A stretch of 64,000 nt of DNA from Clarkia xantiana subsp. parviflora (GCA_036873135.1 JAPTYO010000004.1:34257105-34321104), one strand, 5' to 3'. Positions 31,374 through 46,522 are shown, counted from the first letter of the stretch. Program-made: numbers and translations. Notes: a model not told the origin generated them from the sequence alone.

Positions 31374-31649
31374 CTTAATTAAAAAATTAAAATATGGTAA
31401 ACAATATTTTAATGTGTGTTTGCCGAAATTTATTTGCTTGGAGACCAAGAAATTAAAAAATTTACCTTGAAAAATCATTAAAATTTTCGGCACAAACACC
31501 AAATTGGGAACAAGTGGTCAAATTTCAAGAACAAATTTTAATAAGATCTACAATCTAATGTTTGATTTTAATAAATATTACACTTTTCTTGAAGACCAAG
31601 AACATCATGAAAATTTCGGATTCACCAACAACCCCAAAAACTCGAACAT
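31374..31649. other. AT-rich spacer
   Basis: Nothing coding recognised. Confidence 0.35.
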
Positions 31650-32264
31650 CATGGTACATGCTAGTAATCGAAATTACGCAGCGGAAGATTTGCACATACC
31701 TCAAAGATGATCCGTAGTCCCTAGATCCTTCTGCAGGGAGTTCACGATCCTCCGGTCGGGACCCGTAGAGGTTCTTTTTAGAGAAACTCTACGCAGTACA
31801 AGCTCCACAGCAAAGCCTCTAATCGATTCTTGGCACAAGGACAGATCTCTGGAGTGTTTGCTTAGAAAGCAAATTGACACACCTTGGGTGACTATAGGTT
31901 CGGCCGAAACTTGTGTGGGGTAGAGGGTTTTTCTCTCTAAAACACTATGAGGGAATAGTGATTTAACCCTAAAAATCCCCTAGCACCGTGTTTTTATAGG
32001 AGAAGCAAAGTGGACAAAAGTCCACTTTGCCCACTCCTCATTCATCATAGATTCGTGGGAACGCAGAAAAAAATTTTCTTTGTATCATTTCCCAGAAAGT
32101 TTCGGCCGGCCACTATGCATAGGGAGGCCCAATTTTGGGCCTCTCATGTCAATTGAGATTTGGGTCTGGCACAATTACCCTAATGTGACATGTACCTAAT
32201 TTCCTTAGGTAAACTATACATATTATGGGCTACCAACTACGGCGCCCATCACCATATGCTTACA
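31650..32264 (-). mobile_element. copia-type LTR, minus strand
   Basis: Closely parallels 1711-2301 ('acgcagcgga', 'cgggacccgtagagg', 'ttttctctctaaaac', 'ggcccaattttgggcctc') and ends at ttaca 32264, the complement of the TGTAAGCATATGG start. The left end is uncertain. It abuts the gypsy fragment to its right, so one has truncated the other. Confidence 0.6.
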
Positions 32265-32512
32265 CTGCCCTGAAGTGACCACTGAAAACCCTTGTAAGCA
32301 AAAGCGCAAGGTACAATATTACCATTTGCCACTATTAAATTTAAAAGAGGGAAGCGGACATCAGTGCATCCCAAACGTTTCGCCACCCCAATGTCGAGGA
32401 AGTTATGTGTGCTACCAGTGTCAATCAGTACATGGATCGTTTTCTGTCCCACCAATCCAGTAACCTTAATGGTAGAGCTTCCAAGACCACCAGAGATGAC
32501 GTTCAGTAACAT
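32249..32512 (-). pseudogene. gypsy-type protease fragment
   Basis: Minus-strand frame with an aspartic-protease motif VLIDTGSTHNFLD, as in chromovirus-type Ty3/gypsy elements. It lies downstream of the gag fragment in the same orientation. The rest of pol is absent; the left side runs into a copia-type LTR. Confidence 0.75.
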
Positions 32513-32635
32513 GTGTGGTTGCTCTTAAAAAATTAGCTTAGAATATTCCTCCTGATCCGAGCTAGGATCATCAAGTACATCCATCACAAATAATTGATGC
32601 TTCTTACAGCGGTGACCGAGGACAAATTTCTCATC

Positions 32636-33739
<1,104 letters not shown>

Positions 33740-33816
33740 AGTTGAAGATGAAGATGAATAGAGAGAGAACGGAGAATTGGGAAAAAATAAGTAGAAATAG
33801 AGGAAGAGTGGTGATT

Positions 33817-33829
33817 GGCTCTGATACCA
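33817..33829 (-). other. tRNA-Met primer binding site, copy 1
   Basis: Minus strand TGGTATCAGAGCC, directly next to LTR A (33831). Other copies lie at about 36845-36857 and 43928-43940 (the latter with ATTGGTATC variation). Confidence 0.85.
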
Positions 33830-33830
33830 A

Positions 33831-36557
33831 TGTTAGGTGACTTAACTAATCATAGAACTAGAAGAGAATCTACTATATTCTATTAATTCGGCATCGGAAG
33901 CCCTCTGGCTGACACGTTGACGGTTGGTTCAGTCAGCGTTGCCTAATTTAATCGGAATTTAATAGGTGCTCTCTAAATTTAGATACATAATATTGTTTGA
34001 TTCAAAATTGAGAAGTATTTTTATATCCTATTTTGATTTCTACGCAATTCAAAGAAACAAATTAATTAAAAGTTTTCTTTTAAATAGCAAATCTATACGT
34101 TTGGCTCCGGAAGACCATAGGCTGCCACGTAAGTAATATATAAATGAAATAGTATACAATAATATAAATTTATATTATATATATTATGATACTAATTAAT
34201 AAATAATCAAAATACAAAACGTTACCACAATGTTAGAATTGGGAAATGTATATATAATGAGATAATATAAATTTATATTATTATATATAGATTATATATT
34301 CTGTTAGATACTATATAATATTTAATACAAAATCAAAGTAAAAAAAGGCATCTTAATATAGGAATTAGAGTTCCAATTCTCTTTTATAGATATTAGCACA
34401 CAATATATAAGTTTAATATTCTAAATATATTTGTGGAAAAAATCATATAAGTTGTTTTCTTTAGACAAAAAAATTATTATAAATTGTCTTCTTTGGAACA
34501 AAGAACTATGATTCGTTTACTTTAGGAACCAGCCTATGGGTTACCGTTTCCATTGATTTATTTGTTGCAATGACCTTGACTATGGATTGTTAGGGGTGAA
34601 ACCGGACCGGTCGGACCGGTTTTTTGCTTGGTTCGGTTGGTTACTCATATTTTTTGTCCGGTTTTTTTTCTTTAAAAAATCCGACCAAAAAACCGTATGA
34701 GGAAAAATAAACCGTCCATTGGTAGTACAGTTTTTTTGGTTCGGTTTTCGGTTTAAACCGAAAATCCAAAATTAACAATCACCGTTTAAAATTTTCATTA
34801 TTTTCATGGAATTTATCAAACCGAAATGAAAAATAGCGTCAATTAATATAAATAAATAAATTATAAAACAAAATTAGAAAAAATAATCTTCATAAGTGAC
34901 TATTTTATAATTTTTGTTAACCTAATTAATTAATTATATTGATTAATATCAAGTAATATAGTATATATTTTACATATTTAGTTAGCACAACGGTCGGTTC
35001 GGTCCCCACGGTCCTTAAAGCTCAAAATCCGAACCGAAAAACCGAACTAGAGTAAAAAAATCCGACCAAAAACCAAACCGTATATTTCATATTCGGTTTT
35101 TTCGGTCCAGACCAGTTCGGTTTTCACCGGTTTTTCGGACCAACCGGATTTTTGTTTCACCCCTATGGATTGTTGTTTTCAGAAATAAAAAAGGCTAGCA
35201 CAAGCACAAAATATGATATCGAATGGTGATGTCAAGGTTAAGCACGAGCTATAAGAAGAACATTGTTACGCACAAGGTCGGTTGTAGAAAGAGAGTATCA
35301 GTTGACCATGAAGAATGAGTTCAACTTTTATTGGATCATCAAAGTAGAAAATCAACACCTTCCGATGTAGGTTTTAGTTTTCCTATATATGAATTATTTG
35401 ACTATTAATTTGTATGTGATGGATCTTTAATTTTAATTTTGGGTTTTATATTTCGGTCGTCGGGTTTCAGTCTAATTGATATCATTGATGTTTGTTCATC
35501 GTCAATTTTTTTTAATCTTAATACATATAAGATACACACTCATTTATTTTTTGTTTTGATTTTTTTAGGGTGATCACATTATTGATAATCTTACTCATCT
35601 ATTATAGTCGTTAATGGACGTGTGAGCAGGGACGAATCCAGAAATAATTTTCAGAGGGGGCAATATTTTTCCGACTTATGCAAAAAAAAAAAAAAACACT
35701 TTCGAATCAGAAAAATCTTATATGCTTGTAAATATGAAATGTAAATGATATAACTGTCTTTTTATAATAAAAAAATCAAAATTGTTAGTGCTAAGTAACA
35801 TTTTAATATTAGTTATAACTGTAAAACTAATATTTTAAAATTAATATAAAAATATCTACTAATCTTTAATAAAACATATCGTGTGTATCACCTTTTTATT
35901 AACTACACTTTATTTATAGCTAGTATATTATTAAAACATAAATAAAAAATCAATACATTATATAGAAAATTTAAAAAGAATAGTTTTACCAACAAAGCAC
36001 ACTTGTTTCAATTACCAAATTTGATCTTATTTTATAAAGCTATGTATGCATTTTTTTTGCTAAAATTTATTTTTGCATTGAAAATTTAAGATTTGATACT
36101 ACCTCAGATGTATGATAAATTTAAATAACGCCAATTTGAAAGAAAAAAACAAACAATTATGTAAATTTATTAGAAAAATCTTATTATTTTAAATCAAATT
36201 AAATTTAATTGAACAAATAGTATTGCTCAAAATGGAAAATAATGTATATCATTATTATTAAAACAAAAAGGTTCAAATATGTTTGTTTTATGAATGTGTA
36301 TTATGTTCTAATTTATTTTTTCACTTTATAAATAATATAAATATATATTAAATGCAAAAACTATATTTTATATTTATATAAAATATCTTAATGTTTAGTA
36401 TTGTGTTATTTTCTTCCCAGCAAATAGATATCATTAAGAAAAAAACACTAATAAAGTGATATTCTCCTCGTAATACACATCGGCAGGGGCATAATTAAAT
36501 AGTATGGTGGTCCACTTTATTTCTTGTTGTCACTTGTCAGAACTCTATTTTCTTTCA
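33831..36557 (-). repeat. LTR A of the gypsy element, carrying a TIR insertion
   Basis: On the minus strand it starts TGAAAGAAAATAG and ends CCTAACA. Without the insertion at 34592-35164 and its duplication it is about 2.14 kb, matching LTR B (36859-39010, 2152 bp) closely along its whole length, with scattered substitutions and small indels. AT-rich and non-coding. Confidence 0.8.
34592..35164. mobile_element. Mutator-like element (GGGGTGAAACCGG type) inside LTR A
   Basis: Ends AGGGGTGAAACCGG and CCGGATTTTTGTTTCACCCCT are inverted. The 10-bp duplication ATGGATTGTT is exact (34582-34591, 35165-35174). LTR B has the unoccupied site at 37599-37608 (gactatggattgttgtttt), proving the insertion. 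The interior is CCGGTTCGGTT-rich at both ends and AT-rich in the middle; 573 bp, no transposase. Confidence 0.9.
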
Positions 36558-36858
36558 CTATATTTATTACTAATTTATTCGGTTCTCTCATCTTCTTCTT
36601 TCTTCGCTACTTCTTCTTTCGAAATGCTTCAAAATACCATTCATCGTCACCTTCATTTCACCCACGGTATCCTTGAGTTCCTCCATGGAAGCAGCCTGAC
36701 TGTCGACGTTCACCCTCAGTTCAGCCAATGCGCGATCTGTCTGCTGTTGTCTAGTCTCAATTCCCATAGTTGAAGATGAAGATGAATAGAGAGAAAACGG
36801 AGAATTGGGGTAAAATAAGTAGAAACAAAGGAAGAGTGGTGACTGGCTCTGATACCAA
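36558..36858 (-). pseudogene. internal region copy 2: primer site, gag start, polypurine-like tract
   Basis: On the minus strand: tRNA-Met primer site, ATG-led gag start, then a jump to a purine-rich tract (GAAAGAAGAAGTAGCG...) just before LTR A. Nearly all of gag-pol is deleted. The same arrangement occurs in copy 3. Confidence 0.7.
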
Positions 36859-39010
36859 TGTTAGTTGACTTAACTAATCATAGAATTATAAGAGAATCTA
36901 CTCTATTCTATTAATTCGGCATCGGAAGCCCTCTGGCTGACACGTGGACAGTTTGTCCAGTCAGCGTTGCCTAATTTAATCGGAATTTAATAGGGGCTCT
37001 CTAAATTTAGATACATAATATTGATTGATTCAAAATTAAGAAGTATTTTTATATCCTATTTTGGTTTCTATGCAATTCAAAGAAACAATTAATTAAAAGT
37101 TTCCTTTTAAATAGCAAATCTATACGTTTGGCTCCGGAATACCATATGCTACCACGTAAGAAATATATAAATGGAATAGTATACAATAATATAAATTTAT
37201 ATTATGATACTATATAATAAATAATCAAAATAAAAAACATTGCCACAATGTTAGAATTGGGTAATGTATATATAACGAGATAATATAAATTTATATTATT
37301 ATAAATAGATTATATATTCTGTTAGATACTATATAATATTTAATAAAAAATCGAAGTAAAAAAGGGCATCTCAATATAGGAATTAGAGTTCCAATTCTAT
37401 TTTATAGAAATTAGCACACAATATATAAGTTTAATATTCTAAATATATTCGTGGAAAAATCATATAATTTGTTGTCTTTGGACAAAAAAATTATTATAAA
37501 TTTTTTTCTTTGGAACAAAGAACTATGATTCGTTTACTTTAGGAACCAACCTATGGGTTACCGTTTCCATTGATTTATTTGTTGCAATGACCTTGACTAT
37601 GGATTGTTGTTTTCATAAATAAAAAAGGCTAGCACAAGCACAAAATATGATATCGAATGGTGATGTCAAGGTAAGCACGAGCTATAAGAAGAACATTGTT
37701 ACGCACAAGGTCGGTTGTAGAAAGAGAGTATCAGTTGACCATGAAGAATGAGTTCAACTTTTATTGGATCATCAAAGTAGAAAATCAACACCTTCCGAGG
37801 TAGGTTTTAGTTTTCCTATATATGAATTATTTGACCATTAATTTGTATGTGATGGATCTTTAATTTTAATTTTGGGTTTTATATTTCGGTCGTTGGGTTT
37901 CATCTAATTGATATCATTGATGTTTGTTCATCATCAATTTTTTTTAATCTTAATACTTATAAGATACACACTTATTTATTTTATGTTTTGATTTTTTTAG
38001 GGTGATCACATTATTGATAATCTTACTCATCTATTATTGTCGTTAATGGACGTGTGAGCAGGGACGAATCCAGAAATAATTTTCAGAGGGGACAAAATTT
38101 TTCCGACTTACGCAGAAAAAAAATAAAAAACTTTCGAATCGAAAAAATCTTATATGCTTGTAAATATGAAATGTAAATGATATAACTGTCTTTTTATAAT
38201 AAAAAAAAATCAAAATTGTTAGTGCTAAGTAACATTTTAATATTAGTTATAACTGTATAACTAATATTTTAAAATTAATATAAAAATATATACTAATCTT
38301 TAATAAAACATATCGTGTGTATCACCTTTTTATTAACTACACTTTATTTATAGCTAGTATCTTATTAAAACATAAATAACAAATCAATACATTTAGAAAT
38401 TTTAAAAAGAATAGTTTTACCAACAAAGCAAACTTGTTTCTATTACCAAAAAAATAGTCTAAATTAACCAAATTTGATCTTATTTTATAAAGCTATGTAT
38501 GGATTTTTTTGCTAAAATTTTATTTTTACATTGAAAATTTAAGATTTGATACTACCTTAGATGTATGATAAATTTAAATAACGCCAATTTGAAAGAAAAA
38601 AAACAAACAATTATGTAAATTTATTAAACAAATGTTATTATTTTAAATCAAATTAAATTTAATTGAACAAATACTATTGCTCAAAATGAAAAATAAAGTA
38701 TAGCATTATTATTAAAACGAAAAGGTTCAAATATGTTTGTTTTATGAATGTGTATTATGTTCTAATTTATTTTTTCACTTTATAAATAATATAAATATAG
38801 ATTAAATGCAAAAACTATATTTTATATTTATATAAAATATCTAAATGTTTAGTATTGTGTTATTTTCTTTCCAACAAATAGATATCATTAAGAAAAAAAA
38901 CTAATAAAGTGATATTCTCCTCACAATACACATCGACAGGGGCATAATTAAATAGTATGGTGGTCCACTTTATTGCTTGTTGTCACTTGTCAGAACTCTA
39001 TTTTCTTTCA
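36859..39010 (-). repeat. LTR B of the gypsy element
   Basis: Second copy of the ~2.15-kb LTR. It lacks the TIR insertion found in LTR A, and its neighbouring internal junction is broken by the Helitron at 39016. Confidence 0.8.
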
Positions 39011-39015
39011 CTATA

Positions 39016-42000
39016 TCTATATATATTATAAGGGAGGAGGAAAGAGAATGGTGTAATTTTGAGCTGCCACGTCAGCAATTTTGAGTTGCCATAGCGTGCC
39101 ACGTCATTCAAAACCTACCCCTCTACACGCTCAGTCTGTTTACTCATTTTCACTTTCGGCCCATCAACACATTTCACCTACTCTCGGCCCACGCCGTTTA
39201 TCTAGACCTAAAAAAAGAAAACCCTAAACAATTTTTTGGAGATGGCTATACGTGCTATGTTCACCAATTTTTATTCTCTCTCTATTCAGTTACGTTTCAC
39301 TCTGACTTCTTTAATTTCTTCTTACTGGCGTTTCAGTTCTGAGAGTTAAATAGACTGAGGCAGACGTTTCAGTTCTTAGGGCTCTCTAATATCTTCCTTC
39401 CAATTGAACGGTAGGCTGCGATGAGGAAGAAGGTGGAAGGTCGTCGTCATCGGAGGCTCCCAGGAGAAACCCCAGCACCGGAGGTGAGGAATCGAAAGGT
39501 TGGGTCGACACGGCAGGACATAGAAAGCTGAGATCGGATGAGGTGAGATCAGAACAAAAAAATTGGCAATCCATTTTTTATCATGGTGGTTACATGCACA
39601 CGACATGGACACATACTGTGGTTGTTGGTTGGTTTGAAATTGTATGTGCTTGCTAATGAAATTAATATTCAATTCCTGCAGTGGAAGTCAAGTCAGATTA
39701 CTACCGCTTAGGGTTTTATTACATTGAAGAATTCATCAACTTTACTAAAAGTGTTATCCGTTCTTCCTAATTTCTTCATCTTTTTGAATGGTCCACTGAG
39801 GCTGAGATGTAAAATTGGAGTCCTGCTTTGGCTATTCCATGGAAAAATTACCTTCTGGGGAGGTCCGTTTGATATCCAAAAACTGCTCTTGGAAGCATTC
39901 CTTTTAAGGTTTATTTCGTGTTCTTTTTCTTATCCCAGTAAACTGGTAATATTAGTGAATTCATTTAAACTAAATTTATTTAGTCGAACCCTCATCGAAT
40001 GTTCTGTTTCCGTGATTTACAAAACTGGACTTGAAAATTTTCTTTTGGATTCAGAAAATTGGAGCAGAGCCGTTGAGATATCCTAATTTCTCTGTTGCAC
40101 TATCCGTCCGGTTCTACAGTACAATGGAGCTCAACAACAGATATTTCTTTCAGATTAATAATGACAAGTTTATATCTTTCATGTTTGTAGTACGTATGTT
40201 TTAATCACAATCCTCCTATGTATTTAGTACCTAAACTTTTATAGATGCAGGTCTTCTTCTCAAGGACAAAACGAGCTGCTAAGGTTAATTACATGTCTTC
40301 TTCTCAATTACAGGTCTTCTTATACTTAAATTCATGAAGAGCTTTTAACATGAAAGATGACATGCACATGGGGTCTATAACCACTTTTTTAACTTGGCAT
40401 ATGAATAATTTCTCAATGGGCTTAATGGAAGTTAATTAAGGAGACAAAAGACGGGGATGTTGCTGCTAAAATATTTTGTCTAATAGGTATATATACTACT
40501 GCGTACAAAGTTTTATCTATAATTGAAGTTCTCTTTAAGGTTAAAGTTCAAAATTTGTTTATATGCATGGAATTTTTTATTTTGAATAACATATACATAA
40601 AATTGTCACTGCTGTTTTATTGAAACTTTGTTGGAATCTTTGATTAGTGGATTTTGCATCGTTCAGAAGAATGTGATGGAGATATCAGGATTGTAACTTA
40701 ACTGCCAAAGAAGATGTTCAAGAAAATGTAACTGAAGACAGAGCATTCATCTCAGTTAGAAGTCCACTGTGAAACTATATAAACCATCTTTCTCAAAGAG
40801 GAACGGCATTGTGCAAACATCTTCAAGTAAGTTGTGTTATGGATCTTTCGTCATTTTCTTGCTTTGGATACTATATTAGTTAGTCATTAATATATTATTT
40901 TAGGAATTCAAAGAACTACTGTTGCTTTAATGTTTGCGCAGATTACTCAGCTAATTGGCTCAACAATGCTGGTACTTCTCTTATGTAAGCACATCCTCCG
41001 TTCCGTCACCGCATGTAAATATTGCCTCGATTTCTCTGCAGTTATATCTTTACTTGACAAATAATTCTGAAAGTCGTTGGGTTTTGTTGATTTGCAGGGG
41101 TTGTATTTGAGAAGAATAGGGGACCCAAATCTTCGGAGAAGTAGATGAGTAGTACTTGAATCAATTTGAATCATTTGCATTTGTGTTTTTTATTCGACGC
41201 CATATTGAACTCAGTGGTGCTCAGAGCTATAAATCTAAAGTAATATATTTATACACTTGATGCTACATGTGACAGTTTTCTACACAACCCTCACGATTAT
41301 GGACTGGATTTTATCATAATTATTTATGGGCATCTATGTTCTTTTCTGCAGTTTGATTATTTAAAGAGCTTGGAGATGGATGAGAAAATTAAATAGATAA
41401 GATGGTTCCTTCACATTGGAAGCGTTGATTCAATCCGTTTCTTCACCACCGCGGAGTGAGATCTCCGATGGAAGAGACTCTCTTGCATCAGGTCCAGATT
41501 GGTAAGAGATTGATTGCCACTCCTAATGATTTACTATGATTTTAATTTCACTCCGAATCTTACTTAACATTGATGATCCACATGCTTATGTGGATGTTGT
41601 ATGGTGATTTTGAGCTCTCATCAACTTCCTAATATTGCTTCATGTCCTCTTTTGGTAAATGAAGCCCTGTCCTTTTTTGGGTAAATGAAGAAACCGGTGA
41701 ATCAATTGATGGATTCACATTCTTCTTCTGTTAGTAGCTGGTTATCAAATATCTGTTTGTATGTACTTTTTTTGTATATATATACTCTGTTGAAGATTAT
41801 CTTGATTCAAGCTTTTGTTCCTCTTGCTGGACTCCAACTCAGTCACGCCAACCGTTTACCTCCAACTCAATCTCGCCGACATCAATTCAGCCGGACGGAT
41901 TGCTCGATTTCGCTAGGGGTTGCATAAAATTGTTCTACTTTGAATTTGCAATTTGGTACTTTCCTTTTACAGATTTTCTTTGTTGTTTTTCATGCGTCTC

Positions 42001-43641
42001 ATCAGTAATTATCAAAACGAATCAGTATTAAACAATTACTTTCATGTCAGCCACTTCCATTTTGTTCACGAGTTCGTGACAATAATGCTTGGTTAAGCAA
42101 TTTTGTTCTACGACATACTGCCTTGGTTTTTGAAGCTTAGCAGTTGAATTTTCTTTCATAATGGTTGTGTTAATTTTAATTATCTCTATAAGATAAAATT
42201 AGTTGAATTGGTAAGATCAAACTCTGTGATTTGATTAACTCGAGTGGAATTATTTTCTCATTTTTTGCACGTACAAGGCACCTCGGAAATCAAAGATGTG
42301 ATTTCAAATTGAGATGGGATTCACGTTCGGTGATTTCTTCTCGATGATTATAAAGTTCGGGCGGATTTTTGGGCTGATATGCGTATATGTTTTGCTGATA
42401 TGTTCTCCAGTTCTTCATTAACTCATCATTGTTTAGTTGATATAGCCAGGTATATTTATTGCAATCGCTTTTTAAATCTTTTAAATACGATTAATTTGAA
42501 CTGAGTTCACTCGAATTGGATCCAATTGCTACTGGTTATTCACCTCTTAGATAATGATGCCTTATATATGTATCTGCCACCGTTTTCAGTATTATTTTTT
42601 TGTGCATTTAACCGTCGTCACTCTCTGTTAGAAATCTATTGATTTGTTCATTTTGCAGGAGGGTGACATTTATTATAGCTGTAATTGTGATGCTAATCAT
42701 ATCAGTTCTAGCACTCGGTAATAACTTTAGTCATCTTTTGATGCACTAATTTCATTTCTGCTTTGAGTTCATTGCCAATAATAACACTGAACTTTCAGTG
42801 GTTTGCGAAAGAACATAATGAACTTAAGCTGAGCTGCTTTTCTAGGTAACTAAAATTCTCAAGCTTTTGGACACCCATCTGCTAAAATTCTCTAGATTCG
42901 ATTTTGGATCTACATATGTTGGGCAGCTCAGTCAGCTTAGAACTGCAATTATCCAAATGCTGAATTTTCTTATTAGTCATGTAAAATCAAACATTTAAAC
43001 TGTTTTGAAAACTCAGCATCCTGCATTTGCCCAGGTTGTTATCTTGTGTTGTTCAAGTCAACAGTAGAGCATGGATAAACTGGAGCAGGAAGATGATAAG
43101 GGTTTCATATATCTTGAGTCTGGTTGTGGTGATTTTCGTAAAGATCCAAATCTAGCGAATGCCCCGAAGAAGAAATCTCTCAAACGAGCACTCAGTGGAG
43201 GTTTGCAGGTTTTGCAGGCAGTAAACCTGGTGTTGCTAGCAGTAACCTAAAGACGAGCACTCAATGGAGGTTTGTAGGTTTTGCAGGCAGTAAACCTGGT
43301 GTTGCTAGCAGTACCCTAAAGATATGATGAAGTTGTACGTGAAAAATTTGCATAGACCATTGAACATTTCAAGGAGAAGTTGCAATACTCAGTGCTGTAT
43401 ATATATGCTTTATCGATAATCATCTTTTGCTAAAATAACTATAACGTGTGTTGCTGAAATTGGCTTATAGAGATACTTCCAACTTTTAGCATTATATATA
43501 AAGAATGACTTTATTTGTTATATAATATTCACATTTCTGAAACTCATTAATTTTCTTATACAAAAGAAAATATCGTTTATATATAATTTCTAATAAGTAC
43601 ATGACATATAACCCTGCGCGTAGCGCAGGGTCAGCACCTAG
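39016..43641 (+). mobile_element. Helitron, 4,626 bp, non-autonomous
   Basis: The 5' end TCTATATATATTATAAGG follows an A (39015); the 3' end has an 8-bp hairpin (43612-43619/43623-43630, loop gta), 11 more bases and CTAG, then T (43642). Insertion between A and T is confirmed by an empty paralogous site at about 36558-36565 (cactata|tttattac). No Rep/helicase frame. The interior has only short frames, including one from 43071 (MDKLEQEDDKGFIYLESG) and a 59-base-scale duplication at 43180-43320; I could not identify any captured gene. Confidence 0.88.
43180..43322 (+). repeat. short tandem duplication inside the Helitron
   Basis: A unit beginning cgagcactca-g/a-tggaggtttg and ending gttgctagcagta-a/c-cctaaag occurs twice in a row with a few substitutions. 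Confidence 0.8.
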
Positions 43642-43950
43642 TTTATTAATAATTTATTCAGTTCTCTCATCTTCTTTTTTCTTCCCTACTTCTTCTTTCG
43701 AAATGCTTCAAAATACCATTCATCGTCACCTTCCTTTCACCCACGGAATCCTTGAGTTCCTCCATGGAAGCAGCCTGACTATCGACGTTCACCCTCAGTT
43801 CAGCCAAGGCGCGATCTGTCTGCTGCTGTCCAGTCTCTGTTCCCATATTTGAAGATGAAGATGAATAGAGAGAGAACGGAGAATTGAGGTAAAAGAAGTA
43901 GAAATAGAGGAAGAGTGGTGATTGGCTTTGATACCAATATTAGGTGACTT
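43642..43950 (-). pseudogene. internal region copy 3 of the gypsy element
   Basis: Matches copy 2 (purine-rich tract, gag start, primer site); then LTR similarity ends abruptly after gtgacttaac. It is separated from LTR B only by the Helitron, so it originally adjoined LTR B. Confidence 0.75.
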
Positions 43951-45050
43951 AACAGTAACGACAATAGCTAGTGGGCTTAACAGGCTTAGCCAGTACAGCT
44001 TGGGCCATAACATGTTGACCTACAAATTTCAAAGAATAAAAATTACAAACATTGCCTAACATTAACTTAAGAGAATAATTTTTTTTAGCTTTAATTAAAA
44101 TGAAAACAACTACTCAATATTTAATCGATTCCATGATATGTAATACGCATGCAACATGGAAAGTTCCCATGCCAATCTTCAACTACTTTATATTTTATCT
44201 CTGCACCCTCCTGTATTGTCACCAACAATCGATATATTTAATGACTAAATTCATCGTAACGTATCCAATTTGGATACATATATTCCATTCCAATTCTAAT
44301 GAAGACATTAACAGTCTATTACTGAGAAATTCATTTACCTGTCCTGAACTCACTGTCCACAACAGCTCCAAGAATCCCAGCACTATTAACCTGTCCTTAA
44401 ACACTAACCTCTATGAAACTAAAGCCCTGTAAAAAGATTGATTGATTCATTACCAAAATATTGAGCTTCCCAAACCCAATCTTGATGACTTTGCGAAAGA
44501 GGCAACACTTGCAGAATCCATCACACCGAGCTGCTGAAACAGAATGCAGTCATTGAGTGAGACCAGAGTCATTGAGCTTCTTTAAGTACTCGGAGACTAT
44601 AGCTTTCTTTCCTTCCCTTTCCAATCAGTTTAATGTGTCCCGCCTCTATATATATCTATCTATCCTTATAGACATGTAAATTTTGTTTTGTTTACCGGAC
44701 CTATTCTGCATTATTTCAATAAAAAATTGACAACATGAAACAATAAGTTTGTTTCGTTGTAGGTTTCAACAAACCTAGCAGACATTTAATTGGATTTTGA
44801 CAATAAACATTACATCAACCACTAATGAGAAAATATATATATGTAAAGCAAACACCATTTACAGAAAGTGAAAAATGTCTCACTCCAAGTAGACAGACAG
44901 GATGCAAACTCGATCTACAAAAATTAGAAGAGTGGTGTACATAACATATAATCAAGATTACAAAGGTTGATCGATATTTAGTGGGCCTGCAAACTCGTAA
45001 GATGAAAAATGTTTGAATTAGGTCGAGTATTGTACGAAGCGTTATATATA
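43951..45050. other. AT-rich DNA, no gene seen
   Basis: No supported gene. Short frames exist but none shows a recognisable motif or consistent splice structure. Confidence 0.4.
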
Positions 45051-46522
45051 GGGTTAAGAACACAATAGGGGCCTGAATGTTTGCCCATGTTGCCAAAAGG
45101 GGTCTGAATTGAAAAAACGTATTATTAAGGGCCTGAATTTTGAGTTTTGTGTATAATTGAGGTCTCCGTCTATTTTTTCTGTTAAAAGTGACGGAAAGTG
45201 GTCACATGCCAAGCATGTGACCAAAAATAATTTGAAAACCCGAAAATGCCCTTTGACCAAAGTGTGTCTCTCATATGGTTGACCTAAAAAGACGAAAATA
45301 CCCTTTAAGCCACCACAGCTCCGGCGACCACCACCACCCCGACTCCGGCGACCACCACCGACCTCCGGCGACCACCACCGGCCTCCGGCGACCACCACGG
45401 ACCTCCGGCGACCACCACCGACCTCCGGCGACGACCGAAAAGCTCCGATCGGAGCTAAAAAAGCTCCGGTCGGAGCAAAAAAGCTCCGATCGGAGCTTTG
45501 GAACTCCGGTCGGAGCCTTGGAGCTCCGGTCGGAGCCACAAAGCTCCGATCGGAGCTCTGTGGCTCCCGATCGGAGCCACAGGGCTCCAGATCGGAGCTC
45601 TGTGGCTCCCGATCGGAGCCACAGGGCTCCAGATCGGAGCTCTGTGGCTCCCGATCGGAGCCACAGGGCTCCAGATCGGAGCCCTGTGGCTCCCGATCGG
45701 AGCCACAGAGCTCCGATCTGGAGCCCTGTGGCTCCCGATCGGAGCCACAGAGCTCCGATCTGGAGCCCTGTGGCTCCCGATCGGAGCCACAGAGCTCCGA
45801 TCTGGAGCCCTGTGGCTCCCGATCGGAGCCACAGAGCTCCGATCTGGAGCCCTGTGGCTCCCGATCGGAGCCACAGAGCTCCGATCTGGAGCCCTGTGGC
45901 TCCCGATCGGAGCCACAGAGCTCCGATCTGGAGCCCTGTGGCTCCGATCGGGAGCCACAGAGCTCCGATCTGGAGCCCTGTGGCTCCGATCGGGAGCCAC
46001 AGAGCTCCGATCTGGAGCCCTGTGGCTCCGATCGGGAGCCACAGAGCTCCGATCAGGAGCCCTGTGGCCCCGATCGGAGCCACAGAGCTCCGATCGGAGC
46101 TTTGTGGCTCCGACCGGAGCTCCAAAGCTCCGATCGGAGCTTTTTTTGGCTCCGATCGGAGCTTCGGAGCTCCAATCGGAGCATTTTTGGCCGGTGGCGG
46201 TCGCCGGAGGCCGGTGGTGGTCGCCGGAGCCGGGTGGTGGTCGCCGGGCGGTGGCCGAAGCGTGGTGGCCTTAATGGCATAATTAGTGTGTAGGGGTATT
46301 TTAGACATTTCACATTTTATTAATTAAATTGATATATTGTATAATAATTACAAAAGGGTATTTTTGTCTTTTCACGTGATTCTGTTAGATTTAACAGAAA
46401 ATTTGGACGGAGACTTGAAAAAACACAAAACTCAAAATTCAGGCCCTTAATAATACGTTTTTTCAATTCAGACCCCTTTTGGCAACATGGGCAAACATTC
46501 AGGCCCCTATTGTGTTCTTAAC

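Noticed and set aside
45271..46308. Overlapping 335- to 345-codon frames on both strands as protein genes
   Set aside because: They arise from a stop-free 42-bp satellite in several frames at once, have no start context or known domain, and lie in a transposon core.
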